A stretch of DNA of 64,000 nucleotides from NCBI RefSeq assembly GCF_900109775.1, contig NZ_FOAX01000002.1, positions 434,001 to 498,000 of the forward strand, written 5' to 3'. The position numbers and the translations under genes are program-made. Source of the stretch: Pseudoxanthomonas sp. GM95. GTDB taxonomy: Bacteria > Pseudomonadota > Gammaproteobacteria > Xanthomonadales > Xanthomonadaceae. Shown piece by piece: positions 19,371 through 27,650 of this stretch; the stretch's first letter is position 1, and every line of letters begins with the position of its first letter. The notes beneath the pieces are model-generated. The model saw only the letters and a program-made list of their open reading frames with translations, was not told the DNA's origin and ran no database searches.

Positions 19371-20002
19371 GGGGTGGGGGCCCTGTTCGTCTCGTTCCAG
19401 GCGTTGATGAAGGCATGGGCGCGGCGGCCGACTTCGGCTGCGTCCAGGCCGGGGGTGTAGAGCGCCGAGCCGATGCCGAAGCCGCTGGCTCCGGCTTTGC
19501 GATAGGCGCCCATGTTGTCCGGGGTGATGCCGCCGACCGGCAGCAGGGCCGTGCCCTTGGGCAGCACGCTCAGCCAGGCCTTGAGCACCGGCGGCGGCAG
19601 TTGTTCGGCGGGGAAGAGCTTGAGCGCATCAGCGCCGGCGGCCAGCGCGGCGAAGGCTTCGGTCATGGTCGACACGCCGGGCGCGCAGACCAGGCCGGCG
19701 GCCTTGGCTTCGGAGATGACCACCGTATCGGCGTGCGGCATCACGATCAGCTTGCCGCCGACCCTGGCGATGTCGCGCACCTGCGCCGGCGTCATCACCG
19801 TGCCGGCACCGACCAGGCAGCGATCACCGAAGGCTTCGGCCAGCAGCCCGATGCTCTGCAACGGGTCGGGGGAATTGAGCGGCACTTCCAGCGTGCGGAA
19901 GCCGGCATCGACCAGCGCCGTGCCCACGGCCAGTGCGTCCTGCGGCGTGAGGCCCCGCAGGATCGCAACCAGTGGAAGAGGTTGCAGCCATGCGGTACTC
20001 AT
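19367..20002 (-). CDS. dgoA: 2-dehydro-3-deoxy-6-phosphogalactonate aldolase
   Basis: The 211-residue KDPG/KDPGal aldolase shows '[15 protein letters not shown]', '[11 protein letters not shown]', '[14 protein letters not shown]' and the Schiff-base Lys128 in '[12 protein letters not shown]'. It splits 2-keto-3-deoxy-6-phosphogalactonate to pyruvate and glyceraldehyde-3-phosphate. The 'NSPDPLQSI' loop is typical of the galacto-type (DgoA) rather than the gluco-type (Eda) aldolases. It starts 10 bp after dgoR. Confidence 0.93.
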   Translation of the reverse strand: MSTAWLQPLPLVAILRGLTPQDALAVGTALVDAGFRTLEVPLNSPDPLQSIGLLAEAFGDRCLVGAGTVMTPAQVRDIARVGGKLIVMPHADTVVISEAKAAGLVCAPGVSTMTEAFAALAAGADALKLFPAEQLPPPVLKAWLSVLPKGTALLPVGGITPDNMGAYRKAGASGFGIGSALYTPGLDAAEVGRRAHAFINAWNETNRAPTP

Positions 20003-20012
20003 GAGGACTCCG

Positions 20013-20729
20013 TCAGGGTTTGGATTTGGTGGCGCGCGAGCGCCGTTTGATGTTGGCGCGTGAGTCCACGATCATCCCGTGCATCGCTTCGCGCGCCGAT
20101 TCGGGGCGCTTGAGGCGAATGGCGTCGTAGACCGCGAAGTGGCGCGGCAGCGAATACTTGAAGTCGGCTGCCTTGCGCGCCGACAGCAGCAGGTAGGCGC
20201 CCAGCGCGGTGTCGATCACCGAGAACAGCGACCCCAGCAGCTCGTTGTTGGCCGCATCCAGCACCGCTTCGTGGAACGACAGGTCGGCCGTGGCCCAGGC
20301 ATCCTGGTCCTGCGCCGCATCCATGTCCTCGTAGGCAGCCTTGATCCGCGCCAGCTGCTCGGGCGTGCGGCGCTTGGCCGCCGCCGCCGAGGCGAAGGGC
20401 TCGATGATCTCGCGCATCTCCACCAGCTTCTCGACGAAATCCTCGGTCGGCATCGACGCGCAGCGCCAGGCCAGGATGTCGGCGTCCAGCTGGTTCCAGT
20501 AGCGCGGATCGCGCACCCGGGTGCCGGTCTTCTGCTTGGTTTCGATCAGGCCCTTGGAGCCCAGCACCTTCAACGCCTCGCGCAGCGCCGTGCGACTGAC
20601 CGCCATGCGCTGGGCCAAGGCTTCCTCGCGGGGCAGCAGTTCGCCGGGCTTGATCTCGCCGGTGATGATCAGCCGGCCCAGTTCCTGGATCACCTGATCG
20701 TGGAGATTGCGAACCGAGATCTGTTTCAC
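20013..20729 (-). CDS. dgoR: GntR/FadR-family repressor of galactonate genes
   Basis: The protein is 238 residues from the GTG at 20729, which has an AGGG 6 bases upstream; a GTG at 20753 without a ribosome-binding site is the alternative. The N-terminal winged helix is 'LHDQVIQELGRLIITGEIKPGELLPREEALAQRMAVSRTALREALKVL'. A FadR-type (FCD) all-helical ligand domain follows, with metal-binding Asp/His candidates in 'TADLSFHEAVLDAANN' and 'RHFAVYDAI'. In E. coli, DgoR represses the dgo operon and responds to D-galactonate. Here it heads dgoA-dgoD, with a 19-bp palindrome just upstream. Confidence 0.92.
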   Translation of the reverse strand: MKQISVRNLHDQVIQELGRLIITGEIKPGELLPREEALAQRMAVSRTALREALKVLGSKGLIETKQKTGTRVRDPRYWNQLDADILAWRCASMPTEDFVEKLVEMREIIEPFASAAAAKRRTPEQLARIKAAYEDMDAAQDQDAWATADLSFHEAVLDAANNELLGSLFSVIDTALGAYLLLSARKAADFKYSLPRHFAVYDAIRLKRPESAREAMHGMIVDSRANIKRRSRATKSKP

Positions 20730-20770
20730 TAAGCGCCCTTCGACGGAAAGCACCGCGCCATGCGGATGCT

Positions 20771-20789
20771 CCTATTATCCGACAATAGG
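20771..20789. promoter_or_regulatory. Putative DgoR operator 1 (dgoR operon)
   Basis: CCTATTATCCGACAATAGG is a near-perfect 9-1-9 palindrome with one A/G mismatch between arms. It lies about 40 bp upstream of the dgoR GTG. The core ATTATCCGACAAT recurs at 28683-28701 and, with changes, at 26615-26633. The TTGT/ACAA half-site and spacing resemble FadR-subfamily operators (TnGTnnnACnA). Confidence 0.7.
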
Positions 20790-20831
20790 GGTTAACGCGG
20801 TCGACGAGCAAGCTGGAAGTCCCGTTTCCGG

Positions 20832-22409
20832 TCATGGCGTCACCGGATCGATCTGCAGGTAGTCGTAGTCCAGCGCCTGCGCCGGGTTGCGCACGATGAC
20901 CTGATTGTCACCGGCGCGGAACGCCGCATCGAATTGCGCCATGCGCCAGCCGCTGCCATCCACCGCGCCGATCATGCGCGCGGGCTGCCCGTTGACCTCA
21001 ACCTGTGGCGTGCCGCCCAGGCCGATGTCGTTGAAGCGCACCTGCAGCCGGCGCGTGCCAGCCTTGCCGATGCGCAGGGGGAAGGTCAGGCGGGCGTCGT
21101 CGACACCGGCCACGCGCACGCGGCGCCCGGCCGAGGCGGTCTTGTCCTCGATCTGCGCGCTGCCGCTGCGGGCGGCGTCCTCGGCTTCGTAGCGGTTGAG
21201 CGCCAGCGGCGCGCTGGCGTAGAGGATCTCGTTGTCGGCTTCGACGTCCGGCGTGGCGGCGCTGGACGACGAGGTGACATGCAGCAGCTTGCCGTCGGCG
21301 CGCGGCAGCAGCACCTGGGTCCAGCCGGCATGGCCGTTGCCGGTGCGCTTCTGCACCGGGGCCACGGTTTCCCACCACGGGCCGCGCCCGCCGGTGTCGT
21401 TGCGATACAGCGTGCGGCCGGCGACATCGCCACCACCGCCAGCGCGTTGCGCGGCGACCAGCAGCACGCCATCCTCGGTTTCGCCCGGCATCCAGCGGAT
21501 CATCGGGCAGGCCGAAGGCCATGCGCCGGACGCGGTTTCCAGGCCGATGCCACGATCGCTGGCGTTCCAGGCCAGGCCATCGCGGCTGAACTTGATATGC
21601 ACCTGTCCGCTGCGCGGACCATCGGTGTTGTCGATGTTTTCGAACACCATCGCGTAGTCGCCCGAAGGCAGGCGTTCGACCACTGCCATGCCGGGACGAT
21701 CCACGCCGCCGGGCAGGGCGACGTCGAACACTTCCTCGCCCCAGGTCCGGCCGCCATCGCTGGACACCTTGTGGGCCAGCAGCTGGTTGAAGCCTTCGCG
21801 CTTGTGCCGTTCGCTGGAATAGAAGGCGACCATGCGGCCGTCGTCCAGGATCACGATGTACGGTTCCCAGACACCGCCGTTGAGGCGATCGGACGGCTGC
21901 CCGGCGCCTTTGACGATGCTGCTGCGGTAGTGCCAGGTCTTGCCCGCATCGGCGCTGGTGTAGAGCTGCATGTCCTGCGCGGTGATGCGTTTGTCGTCGT
22001 TGCGTTCAATCGAATTGGCGGCCAATAGCAGCGTGCCGGCCGGCAGGTCGCCGCTGGCGCGCGGCAGCTCGCTCAGGTGCGGCTGCCAGTGGAGGCTCCA
22101 GTGCGGCGAGCCGTCGTGGGCCTGGTCGGCGAGGTGGCCGATCTGTCTCCAGCTGTCGCCGTCGTCGCGGCTTTCATACAGCGGCAGGGTCGGATCGCCG
22201 GCTACTTCGAACACCATCAGCATCCGCTTGTTGTCCGCGGCGTTGCGTTGATGCGCCATGCGCACCGCCGAGACATAGCTCATCCCGGTCGCCAGGCGCG
22301 TGCCGACGACCGGCGCCGCGTCCTTCGACGCGGGCAGGGCGGCGGCGGCCCCGACGCAGAGCAGCGTCGGGGCCAGCACGGCGGCAAGGAAGGGCCGGGC
22401 CTTGGTCAC
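20832..22409 (-). CDS. Secreted sialidase-fold (GH93-like) glycosidase with C-terminal CBM
   Basis: The 525-residue protein has a signal peptide ('FLAAVLAPTLLCVGAAAALPA'). A six-bladed propeller carries Asp-box-like repeats ('SRDDGDSWRQI', 'SADAGKTWHY', 'SSDGGRTWGEE'). 'GGVWEPYIVILDDGRMVAFYSSERH' and 'RPGMAVVERLPSGDYAMVFEN' resemble the exo-1,5-alpha-L-arabinanase (GH93) type more than true sialidases. From about residue 400 a beta-sandwich begins with 'LNRYEAEDAA', typical of CBM6/CBM35 modules. The GTG start overlaps the upstream receptor stop (GTGA). It is therefore coupled to a TBDR and probably acts on the outer face or in the periplasm. The substrate is unproven. Confidence 0.72.
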   Translation of the reverse strand: MTKARPFLAAVLAPTLLCVGAAAALPASKDAAPVVGTRLATGMSYVSAVRMAHQRNAADNKRMLMVFEVAGDPTLPLYESRDDGDSWRQIGHLADQAHDGSPHWSLHWQPHLSELPRASGDLPAGTLLLAANSIERNDDKRITAQDMQLYTSADAGKTWHYRSSIVKGAGQPSDRLNGGVWEPYIVILDDGRMVAFYSSERHKREGFNQLLAHKVSSDGGRTWGEEVFDVALPGGVDRPGMAVVERLPSGDYAMVFENIDNTDGPRSGQVHIKFSRDGLAWNASDRGIGLETASGAWPSACPMIRWMPGETEDGVLLVAAQRAGGGGDVAGRTLYRNDTGGRGPWWETVAPVQKRTGNGHAGWTQVLLPRADGKLLHVTSSSSAATPDVEADNEILYASAPLALNRYEAEDAARSGSAQIEDKTASAGRRVRVAGVDDARLTFPLRIGKAGTRRLQVRFNDIGLGGTPQVEVNGQPARMIGAVDGSGWRMAQFDAAFRAGDNQVIVRNPAQALDYDYLQIDPVTP

Positions 22410-25180
22410 AGCTTGAACCGCACGCCCAGGCCGAAGGTCTTGTCCTGGAAGCGGATGTCGCGCGGACGGGTCGTGCCGTCACCCCAGTACTGGTGGAAGT
22501 CGTTGCCCAGCAGGTTGGTGGCCGACATGACCAGCGTGGTGTGTGCGCCCAGGTCGTAGCTGATCGAGAAGTCCAGCGAGTTGGCCGGCACCACGTAGTC
22601 CTCGTTGCCCGACACCGTGTCCTGGGTGAAGGCGTCGATATAGCGGCTGCGATAGCCGTAGGCCAGTCGCGCCGAGATGCCGAAGTTCTCGTAGAACAGC
22701 ACCGCGTTGTAATTGTTCTTGGAGACGTTCTGCAGCGGACGGGTCACCATCGGGCCGCCGACCGAGGCCGGGGACTGGGTTTCGCCTTCGATGTAGGTGT
22801 AGTTGAACTGCGCGCCCAGGCCACTCCATGCACCAGGCAGGAAGTCGAAGGTCTGCTGCCAGGCCGCTTCCACGCCCTGCAGGTAGCCGCTACCGGCGCT
22901 GAGCGGGATCGACAGCTGGTAGGCATCGCCGGCGATGGTGGTGTCGGTGATGTAGGTCTGGATGTAGCCGTCGATATCACGACGGAACACGCCCACGCTG
23001 GCCGAACCCACCGGCGAGAAGTACCACTCCAGCGAGGCGTCGTAGTTCTTCGATTCGATCGGGGTCAGGTTGGGGTTGCCGCTGGAGGCCTGGCCGCGAC
23101 GGTTGATGGTGGCCGGGTTGAGCGACAGCGAAGGATTGAGCGCGCCGAAATCCGGGTAGCTCAGCGTCTTGGCCGCCGACAGGCGCAGCTGCCAGTCCGA
23201 GCCGAAGTGGAAGATCGCGCTGGCGTTGGGCAGCACGTTGACGTCGCTGGTCTGCTCGCTCAACGGGCTGTAGGTGGAGGTGCTGGCATCGAAGGTGAAG
23301 GCGTCCAGGTTGCGGCGCACCTTTTCCGCACGCACGCCGACCAGGCCATCGACGCGGACGTTGTCGCCCAGCGCGATGTCGTACTTGGTCTGCAGGTAGC
23401 CGGCCAGCTTCTTTTCCCCGATGTCGAAGAAGCGGCCCGGATCTTCCGAGGCCACGCCGGTCGGCAGGCCGTACAGCTGGCGCAGCGCGTCGGCGTTCTG
23501 GATCAGGTAGCCGTAGCAGGGCGTCAGCCAGTCCTGCTTCATGGCCGCGTTGCTGGGCATGGTGCACATGAAGTCGCCCGCCGGATAGCGCGTGCTGATC
23601 TGGTTGTCGGGATTGGGCACGGCGGTGGAACCCTGGCCACCCGGCGGCGGCGTGGAAATCTGGGTGCTGCCGCGGGCCAGCGCATCACGGTCGGCATAGC
23701 GCAGGCCGAACTGGATCGAGGCGATCGGGCCATCGTTGAAGTCGAAGTGGCCGTCACCGTGCCAGGCGTTCTCTTCGCCGTAGGTGTAGCTCCAGGTCTG
23801 GAACAGGCCGGCCAGGTAGAAGTTGTCCGCGCTCAGCGCCGGATTGCCGTCCAGGTACCAGTTGGTGTGGCTGCCGGCGTTGCCTTCCCACACGGTGGTG
23901 TTGGGGCCCTGCAGGTAGGTATCGATGATGAAGTTGCGGTCGCGGTAGTAGCCGGAGGTGCGCGAAAGTTCGCTGGACAGGTGCAGCTGGTCGCCGTCCC
24001 ACTTGATGCCCAGCGCGTTCTGGATGTCCTGGCCGCGCTGCTTGTGCGCCTGCATGCTGGTGGCCGCGTAGCTGTTGCCGGTCCAGGTGCCGCTGTTGGC
24101 ATCGCAGATGGTCTGGCCGCTGTACTGCGGATCCTGGCCCGGCGTGAGCTGGTTGGCGTAGCAGTTGTCCGACACGCCAATGGAGCTGGGCGCGATCACG
24201 CTGGTCGGGAAGCTGAAGTAGTACGCCTGGCCGTAGCTGTCGCGCACGTAGTCGTACAGGCCTTCGAGGTAGACCTCGGTGTTGTCGTTGGGCTTCCACT
24301 GCAACGCATAGTTGAAGGCGCCGCGGCGGCGGTTGCCGTCGTTGTAGGCGGTGCCGAAGCCGTTCGGTGCCGAGATCAGGTTGCCGTCGTCGGTGCGGAT
24401 CGGATTGGTGGTGCCATCGGCATTGGTGGTGCCGTCGGTGAGCACGCGCGGGTTATCGGCCCAGACTGCGTCGTAGCGGTATTCCTTGCGCTGGTAGCCG
24501 AAGTTGACCAGCGCGCCGAACTTGCCGGCATCGGTATCCCAGGTGTCGCTCAGCAGCAGGCTGCCCTTGGGATCGTGCTTGCCGCCCAGGTCGCTGTGGG
24601 TCATGTCATAGGTCGCAGCGACCTGCGGCCCTTCGAAATCGAACGGGCGGCGCAGCTGGATGTCGACCAGGCCGGCGATGCCGCCCAGCGGCAGCGAAGC
24701 TTCGCTGGTCTTGTAGACGCTCAGCGTCTTGACCGCGGTGGCCGGCAGGTTCTGGAAGCCGTAGCCGCGCCCGGAGCCGCTGAAGATCTCGCGCCCGTTG
24801 AGCGTGCTGATGACGTTGGGCAGGCCGCGGATCACCACGCCGGTGGTTTCGCCCTGGCTGCCCTGTGCAATCTGCACGCCGGTGACGCGCTGCAGGGCGT
24901 CGGCGACGGAGTTATCCGGCAGCTTGCCGATGTCCTCGGCCACGATCGAGTCGACGATCATGTCCGCGCTCTGCTTGATGTTCTGCGCGGTTTCCAGCGA
25001 CTGGCGCAGCGCGGTGACCTTGACCGCGTCCAGGTCGGTGGCCGTGCTCTGGGCCGATGCGGGGGCATCGGTGGCGGTCGTGGGGGTTTGGGTGGCGTCC
25101 TGTGCATGCGCCAGTGTGGGCAGCAGCAGGGCCGACAGGATGGACACAGACAACAGCGTACGTGCAGGCCGTTGATACAT
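22406..25180 (-). CDS. TonB-dependent receptor, Xanthomonas/Caulobacter glycan type
   Basis: The 924-residue protein starts at the ATG at 25180 with signal peptide 'LLSVSILSALLLPTLAHAQ'. The plug domain contains 'SIVAEDIGKLPDNSVADALQRVTGVQIAQG', a hallmark of the Xanth/Caul TBDR subfamily. The barrel ends 'KTFGLGVRFKL'. There is no STN domain, so it is a transporter rather than a transducer. It is coupled by a GTGA overlap to the sialidase-fold enzyme and lies inside the galactose locus; it should import oligosaccharides from the target glycan. The 244 bp before it have no match to the DgoR site. Confidence 0.93.
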   Translation of the reverse strand: MYQRPARTLLSVSILSALLLPTLAHAQDATQTPTTATDAPASAQSTATDLDAVKVTALRQSLETAQNIKQSADMIVDSIVAEDIGKLPDNSVADALQRVTGVQIAQGSQGETTGVVIRGLPNVISTLNGREIFSGSGRGYGFQNLPATAVKTLSVYKTSEASLPLGGIAGLVDIQLRRPFDFEGPQVAATYDMTHSDLGGKHDPKGSLLLSDTWDTDAGKFGALVNFGYQRKEYRYDAVWADNPRVLTDGTTNADGTTNPIRTDDGNLISAPNGFGTAYNDGNRRRGAFNYALQWKPNDNTEVYLEGLYDYVRDSYGQAYYFSFPTSVIAPSSIGVSDNCYANQLTPGQDPQYSGQTICDANSGTWTGNSYAATSMQAHKQRGQDIQNALGIKWDGDQLHLSSELSRTSGYYRDRNFIIDTYLQGPNTTVWEGNAGSHTNWYLDGNPALSADNFYLAGLFQTWSYTYGEENAWHGDGHFDFNDGPIASIQFGLRYADRDALARGSTQISTPPPGGQGSTAVPNPDNQISTRYPAGDFMCTMPSNAAMKQDWLTPCYGYLIQNADALRQLYGLPTGVASEDPGRFFDIGEKKLAGYLQTKYDIALGDNVRVDGLVGVRAEKVRRNLDAFTFDASTSTYSPLSEQTSDVNVLPNASAIFHFGSDWQLRLSAAKTLSYPDFGALNPSLSLNPATINRRGQASSGNPNLTPIESKNYDASLEWYFSPVGSASVGVFRRDIDGYIQTYITDTTIAGDAYQLSIPLSAGSGYLQGVEAAWQQTFDFLPGAWSGLGAQFNYTYIEGETQSPASVGGPMVTRPLQNVSKNNYNAVLFYENFGISARLAYGYRSRYIDAFTQDTVSGNEDYVVPANSLDFSISYDLGAHTTLVMSATNLLGNDFHQYWGDGTTRPRDIRFQDKTFGLGVRFKL

Positions 25181-25185
25181 GACAT

Positions 25186-25197
25186 CGTCTCCGGACG
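25186..25197 (-). promoter_or_regulatory. Small hairpin with GGA loop over the receptor ribosome-binding site
   Basis: On the minus strand CGTC-CGGA-GACG folds as a 4-bp stem with CGGA in the loop. The Shine-Dalgarno GGAG lies in it, 8 bases from the ATG. A GGA in a hairpin loop at the ribosome-binding site is the form recognised by RsmA/CsrA. The stem is short, so this is tentative. Confidence 0.3.
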
Positions 25198-25424
25198 AAG
25201 GCTTCAGAAGGACCGCGCAAGGCCGGTGGCGGCGGTGGCGGCAGTCGGGTTGCGGGACAGCGGTGTGCGTGTTGCGAGGCCTGCGACAGGCGGCATGGCG
25301 ATGCGGCCGGGGCGGTGTCTCCGAGGTGTTGCAGGTACAGATCCAGGCATGCCTTCGGCGTTGGCGATGGCCGGGGGCCATCGCGCTGCAGCAGGCAGGT
25401 GAAACGGGAGCGGAGGGCGCCGCG

Positions 25425-26579
25425 TCAGCGGCCCGCGCTGGCGCCCTTGTCCGTGGTGAAGCGGTAGACCATCCGGTTCACGTACTCCTGACTGGGCGCC
25501 AGGCGCGCCGCGGCCGGGCCGAACGTGGGCTGGTTGGGCGTATCGGGAAACAGCTGCGGTTCCAGCACGAAGGCATCGCCCTGGCGATACAGGTGGCCGC
25601 TCTTGCCGACCGTCTTGCCGTCCAGGAAATTGCCGGAATAGAACTGCAAGCCCGGCTGGGTCGAGGACAGCGACATCACCCGGCCCGAGCGCGGATCGTG
25701 CACGCGCGCCATCTCACGCGGCTGCTTGGAGGCGGTGCGGCTCACCACCCAGTTGTGGTCGTAGCCCAGGCCCAGCATCAGCTGTGGTTCGGCCACGGCG
25801 TTGCGCAGGTCCTGGCCGATCGGCTTGGGCTTGCGGAAGTCGAACACCGTGCCGGCTACCGGCACGATCTTTCCGGTCGGGATCAGCGTGGCATCCACCG
25901 GCGTGTAGGCATCGGCGGCGATCATCAGTTCGTGATCCATCGCCGTGCCCATGCCCTCACCGGAGAGATTCCAGTAGGTGTGGTTGCTCAGGTTGACGAT
26001 GGTCGGCTTGTCGGTGGTGGCGCGGTATTCGATGGCTAGGCTGCCATTGCCTTCCAGCGCGTAGCTGGCGGTGACGGTGAGCTTGCCGGGGTAACCCTGG
26101 TCGCCATCGGGGCTGACATAGCGCAGCTTGACGCGATCGGGCTTGGCCTCGACCACTTCCCAGACCACCTTGTCGAAGCCCTTGGTGCCACCGTGCAGGC
26201 TGTTGGGGCCGTCATTGGTCGGGACCGTATACGACTTCTTATCCAGGGTGAACTTGCCCTTGGCCACGCGGTTGGCGAAGCGGCCGACGATCGTTCCGAA
26301 GTACTGCGGCTTGGCCAGCGTGGCCTGCAGCGTGCGGTCGCCCAGGACCACGTCGCCCAGCTTGCCGTTGCGGTCGGGTACGTCCAACGCGTTGAGCGCG
26401 GCGCCCAGCGTCAGGATGCGTGCCTGCATGCCGCTGGCATCGTGCAGCGTGATTGTCTCGATCTTGGTGCCATCGGGCAGGTTGCCCACCACCGCGCGTT
26501 CCTGCGCGCCGGCCGAGGCCACCAGGCCCATGGCCACCAGGCCCGCGCACAGGCCGGTCGTCTTGTTTCGCATCGACAT
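25425..26579 (-). CDS. galM: Periplasmic aldose 1-epimerase (galactose mutarotase)
   Basis: The 384-residue protein has a cleavable signal peptide ('LCAGLVAMGLVASAGAQ'), so this mutarotase is exported. GalM motifs are present: 'GTIVGRFANRVAKGKF', catalytic His in 'NLSNHTYWNLSGEG', 'LGYDHNWV', 'GLQFYSGNFLDGK' and the catalytic Glu in 'FVLEPQLFPDTPNQP'. It interconverts alpha and beta anomers of galactose released outside the inner membrane. The start has GGAG 9 bases upstream, and a DgoR-like palindrome lies 36 bp further up. Confidence 0.92.
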   Translation of the reverse strand: MSMRNKTTGLCAGLVAMGLVASAGAQERAVVGNLPDGTKIETITLHDASGMQARILTLGAALNALDVPDRNGKLGDVVLGDRTLQATLAKPQYFGTIVGRFANRVAKGKFTLDKKSYTVPTNDGPNSLHGGTKGFDKVVWEVVEAKPDRVKLRYVSPDGDQGYPGKLTVTASYALEGNGSLAIEYRATTDKPTIVNLSNHTYWNLSGEGMGTAMDHELMIAADAYTPVDATLIPTGKIVPVAGTVFDFRKPKPIGQDLRNAVAEPQLMLGLGYDHNWVVSRTASKQPREMARVHDPRSGRVMSLSSTQPGLQFYSGNFLDGKTVGKSGHLYRQGDAFVLEPQLFPDTPNQPTFGPAAARLAPSQEYVNRMVYRFTTDKGASAGR

Positions 26580-26614
26580 CTGTCCAGTCTCCCCACAGCG
26601 TGAGGCTACTAAAC

Positions 26615-26633
26615 CATATAATCATACAATTGA
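26615..26633. promoter_or_regulatory. Putative DgoR operator 2 (galM)
   Basis: CATATAATCATACAATTGA aligns with the other two sites over the 13-base core (ATAATCATACAAT against ATTATCCGACAAT, 10 of 13 identical). It lies 36 bp upstream of the galM ATG, in a short AT-rich patch between dgoK and galM, the place expected for a promoter. Confidence 0.5.
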
Positions 26634-26678
26634 AACGCTGCACTGCAGCAGGAGTCTGACCTGCGTGTCAGCGGTCTG

Positions 26679-27611
26679 TCAGGCCTTTGCAACGCGCTGA
26701 CGCGCAGCGAGTTCGATGAAGCCGCGCACCACCGCATCGGCCGAGGCGACGAAGCGTGCGCCGATGCCCAATTCCTCCAGCGCAGCGCGATACAGCGCGC
26801 ACACCGGACCGGCGCCGACCAGCGGCACCGTGCTGCCTTTCAACGCGGGGAACAGTGCCAACGCATCGGCGATCTCCGCCCCGATCAGCAGGCCACGCAA
26901 ATAGCCGTTGGCTTGTTCCAACGGCAATACGCCGCGAATCACACGCGCCCGCACGCCGAACAGCAGCGTGCCCAGTCCCAGCGATTGCGTGGTCGCCACG
27001 CGCACGCCCTCGCGGAACGCCGGGCCATCCTCGCTGGCACCTGCAACGACGGACGCGAGGACGCCGGCCGAAGTCATGCGGTCGTGCATCTCGCCGGACA
27101 TCGCGGTCATGAACTGGCCGATGCGGCCGTCGTCCATCGCCACCCATTTGGTGTGCGTGCCGGGCAGGGCGATGACCGGCGCAGCCTCGAGCTGGCCGCT
27201 GGCGAGCAGGCCGAACAGCTCGGTTTCCTCGCCGCGCATCACGTCGGGTGCGCCGTCGGCGGTGCGCACGCAGGTGACGCCGGGGACGATGTGCAGATCC
27301 AGCACGCCGATCCGTGCCGGCACCAGCTGTGCGGCGATGTCATCCAGGCCCGCAGGCGCCTGCGCGTAGCCGGCGTCGGCCCAGCCGATGTTGGAGCCGA
27401 TCATGCCGGCGGCGATCACGCGGCGTGCGTCGGGCCAACGCGCCTGCAGGCGCGCGGCCATGTCGATCATGCCGTCGCGCTTGAGCGTGGCCACGCCGGC
27501 GGCGGCTTCCAGCGTGTCTTCGACCGCGCCGTCGGCGCCGATGCGATACGCGCGGAAGTTGGAACTGCCCCAGTTGATGCCGATCAGGGGATCGTGGCTT
27601 GCGTGATTCAT
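26679..27611 (-). CDS. dgoK: 2-dehydro-3-deoxygalactonokinase
   Basis: The 310-residue protein is in the usual DgoK size range. It opens with the nucleotide-binding 'PLIGINWGSSNFRAYRIG'. Other family segments are 'VIAAGMIGSNIGWADAGYAQAPAG', 'ALPGTHTKWVAMDDGRI' and 'LIGAEIADALALFPALKGSTVPLVGAGPV'. It phosphorylates 2-keto-3-deoxygalactonate to the substrate of DgoA. The gene follows the GH43 lipoprotein by 39 bp on the same strand. It is 6 kb from dgoA/dgoD but shares their presumed operator through the upstream promoter. Confidence 0.93.
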   Translation of the reverse strand: MNHASHDPLIGINWGSSNFRAYRIGADGAVEDTLEAAAGVATLKRDGMIDMAARLQARWPDARRVIAAGMIGSNIGWADAGYAQAPAGLDDIAAQLVPARIGVLDLHIVPGVTCVRTADGAPDVMRGEETELFGLLASGQLEAAPVIALPGTHTKWVAMDDGRIGQFMTAMSGEMHDRMTSAGVLASVVAGASEDGPAFREGVRVATTQSLGLGTLLFGVRARVIRGVLPLEQANGYLRGLLIGAEIADALALFPALKGSTVPLVGAGPVCALYRAALEELGIGARFVASADAVVRGFIELAARQRVAKA

Positions 27612-27650
27612 GTGCGTGGAATCTCTAGAGGGTTCAAGCAAAGGCGTCGA

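Noticed and set aside
20832..22409. True sialidase (neuraminidase)
   Set aside because: Asp-box-like repeats fit, but no clear Arg triad was seen, and no sialic acid catabolic genes are in the window.
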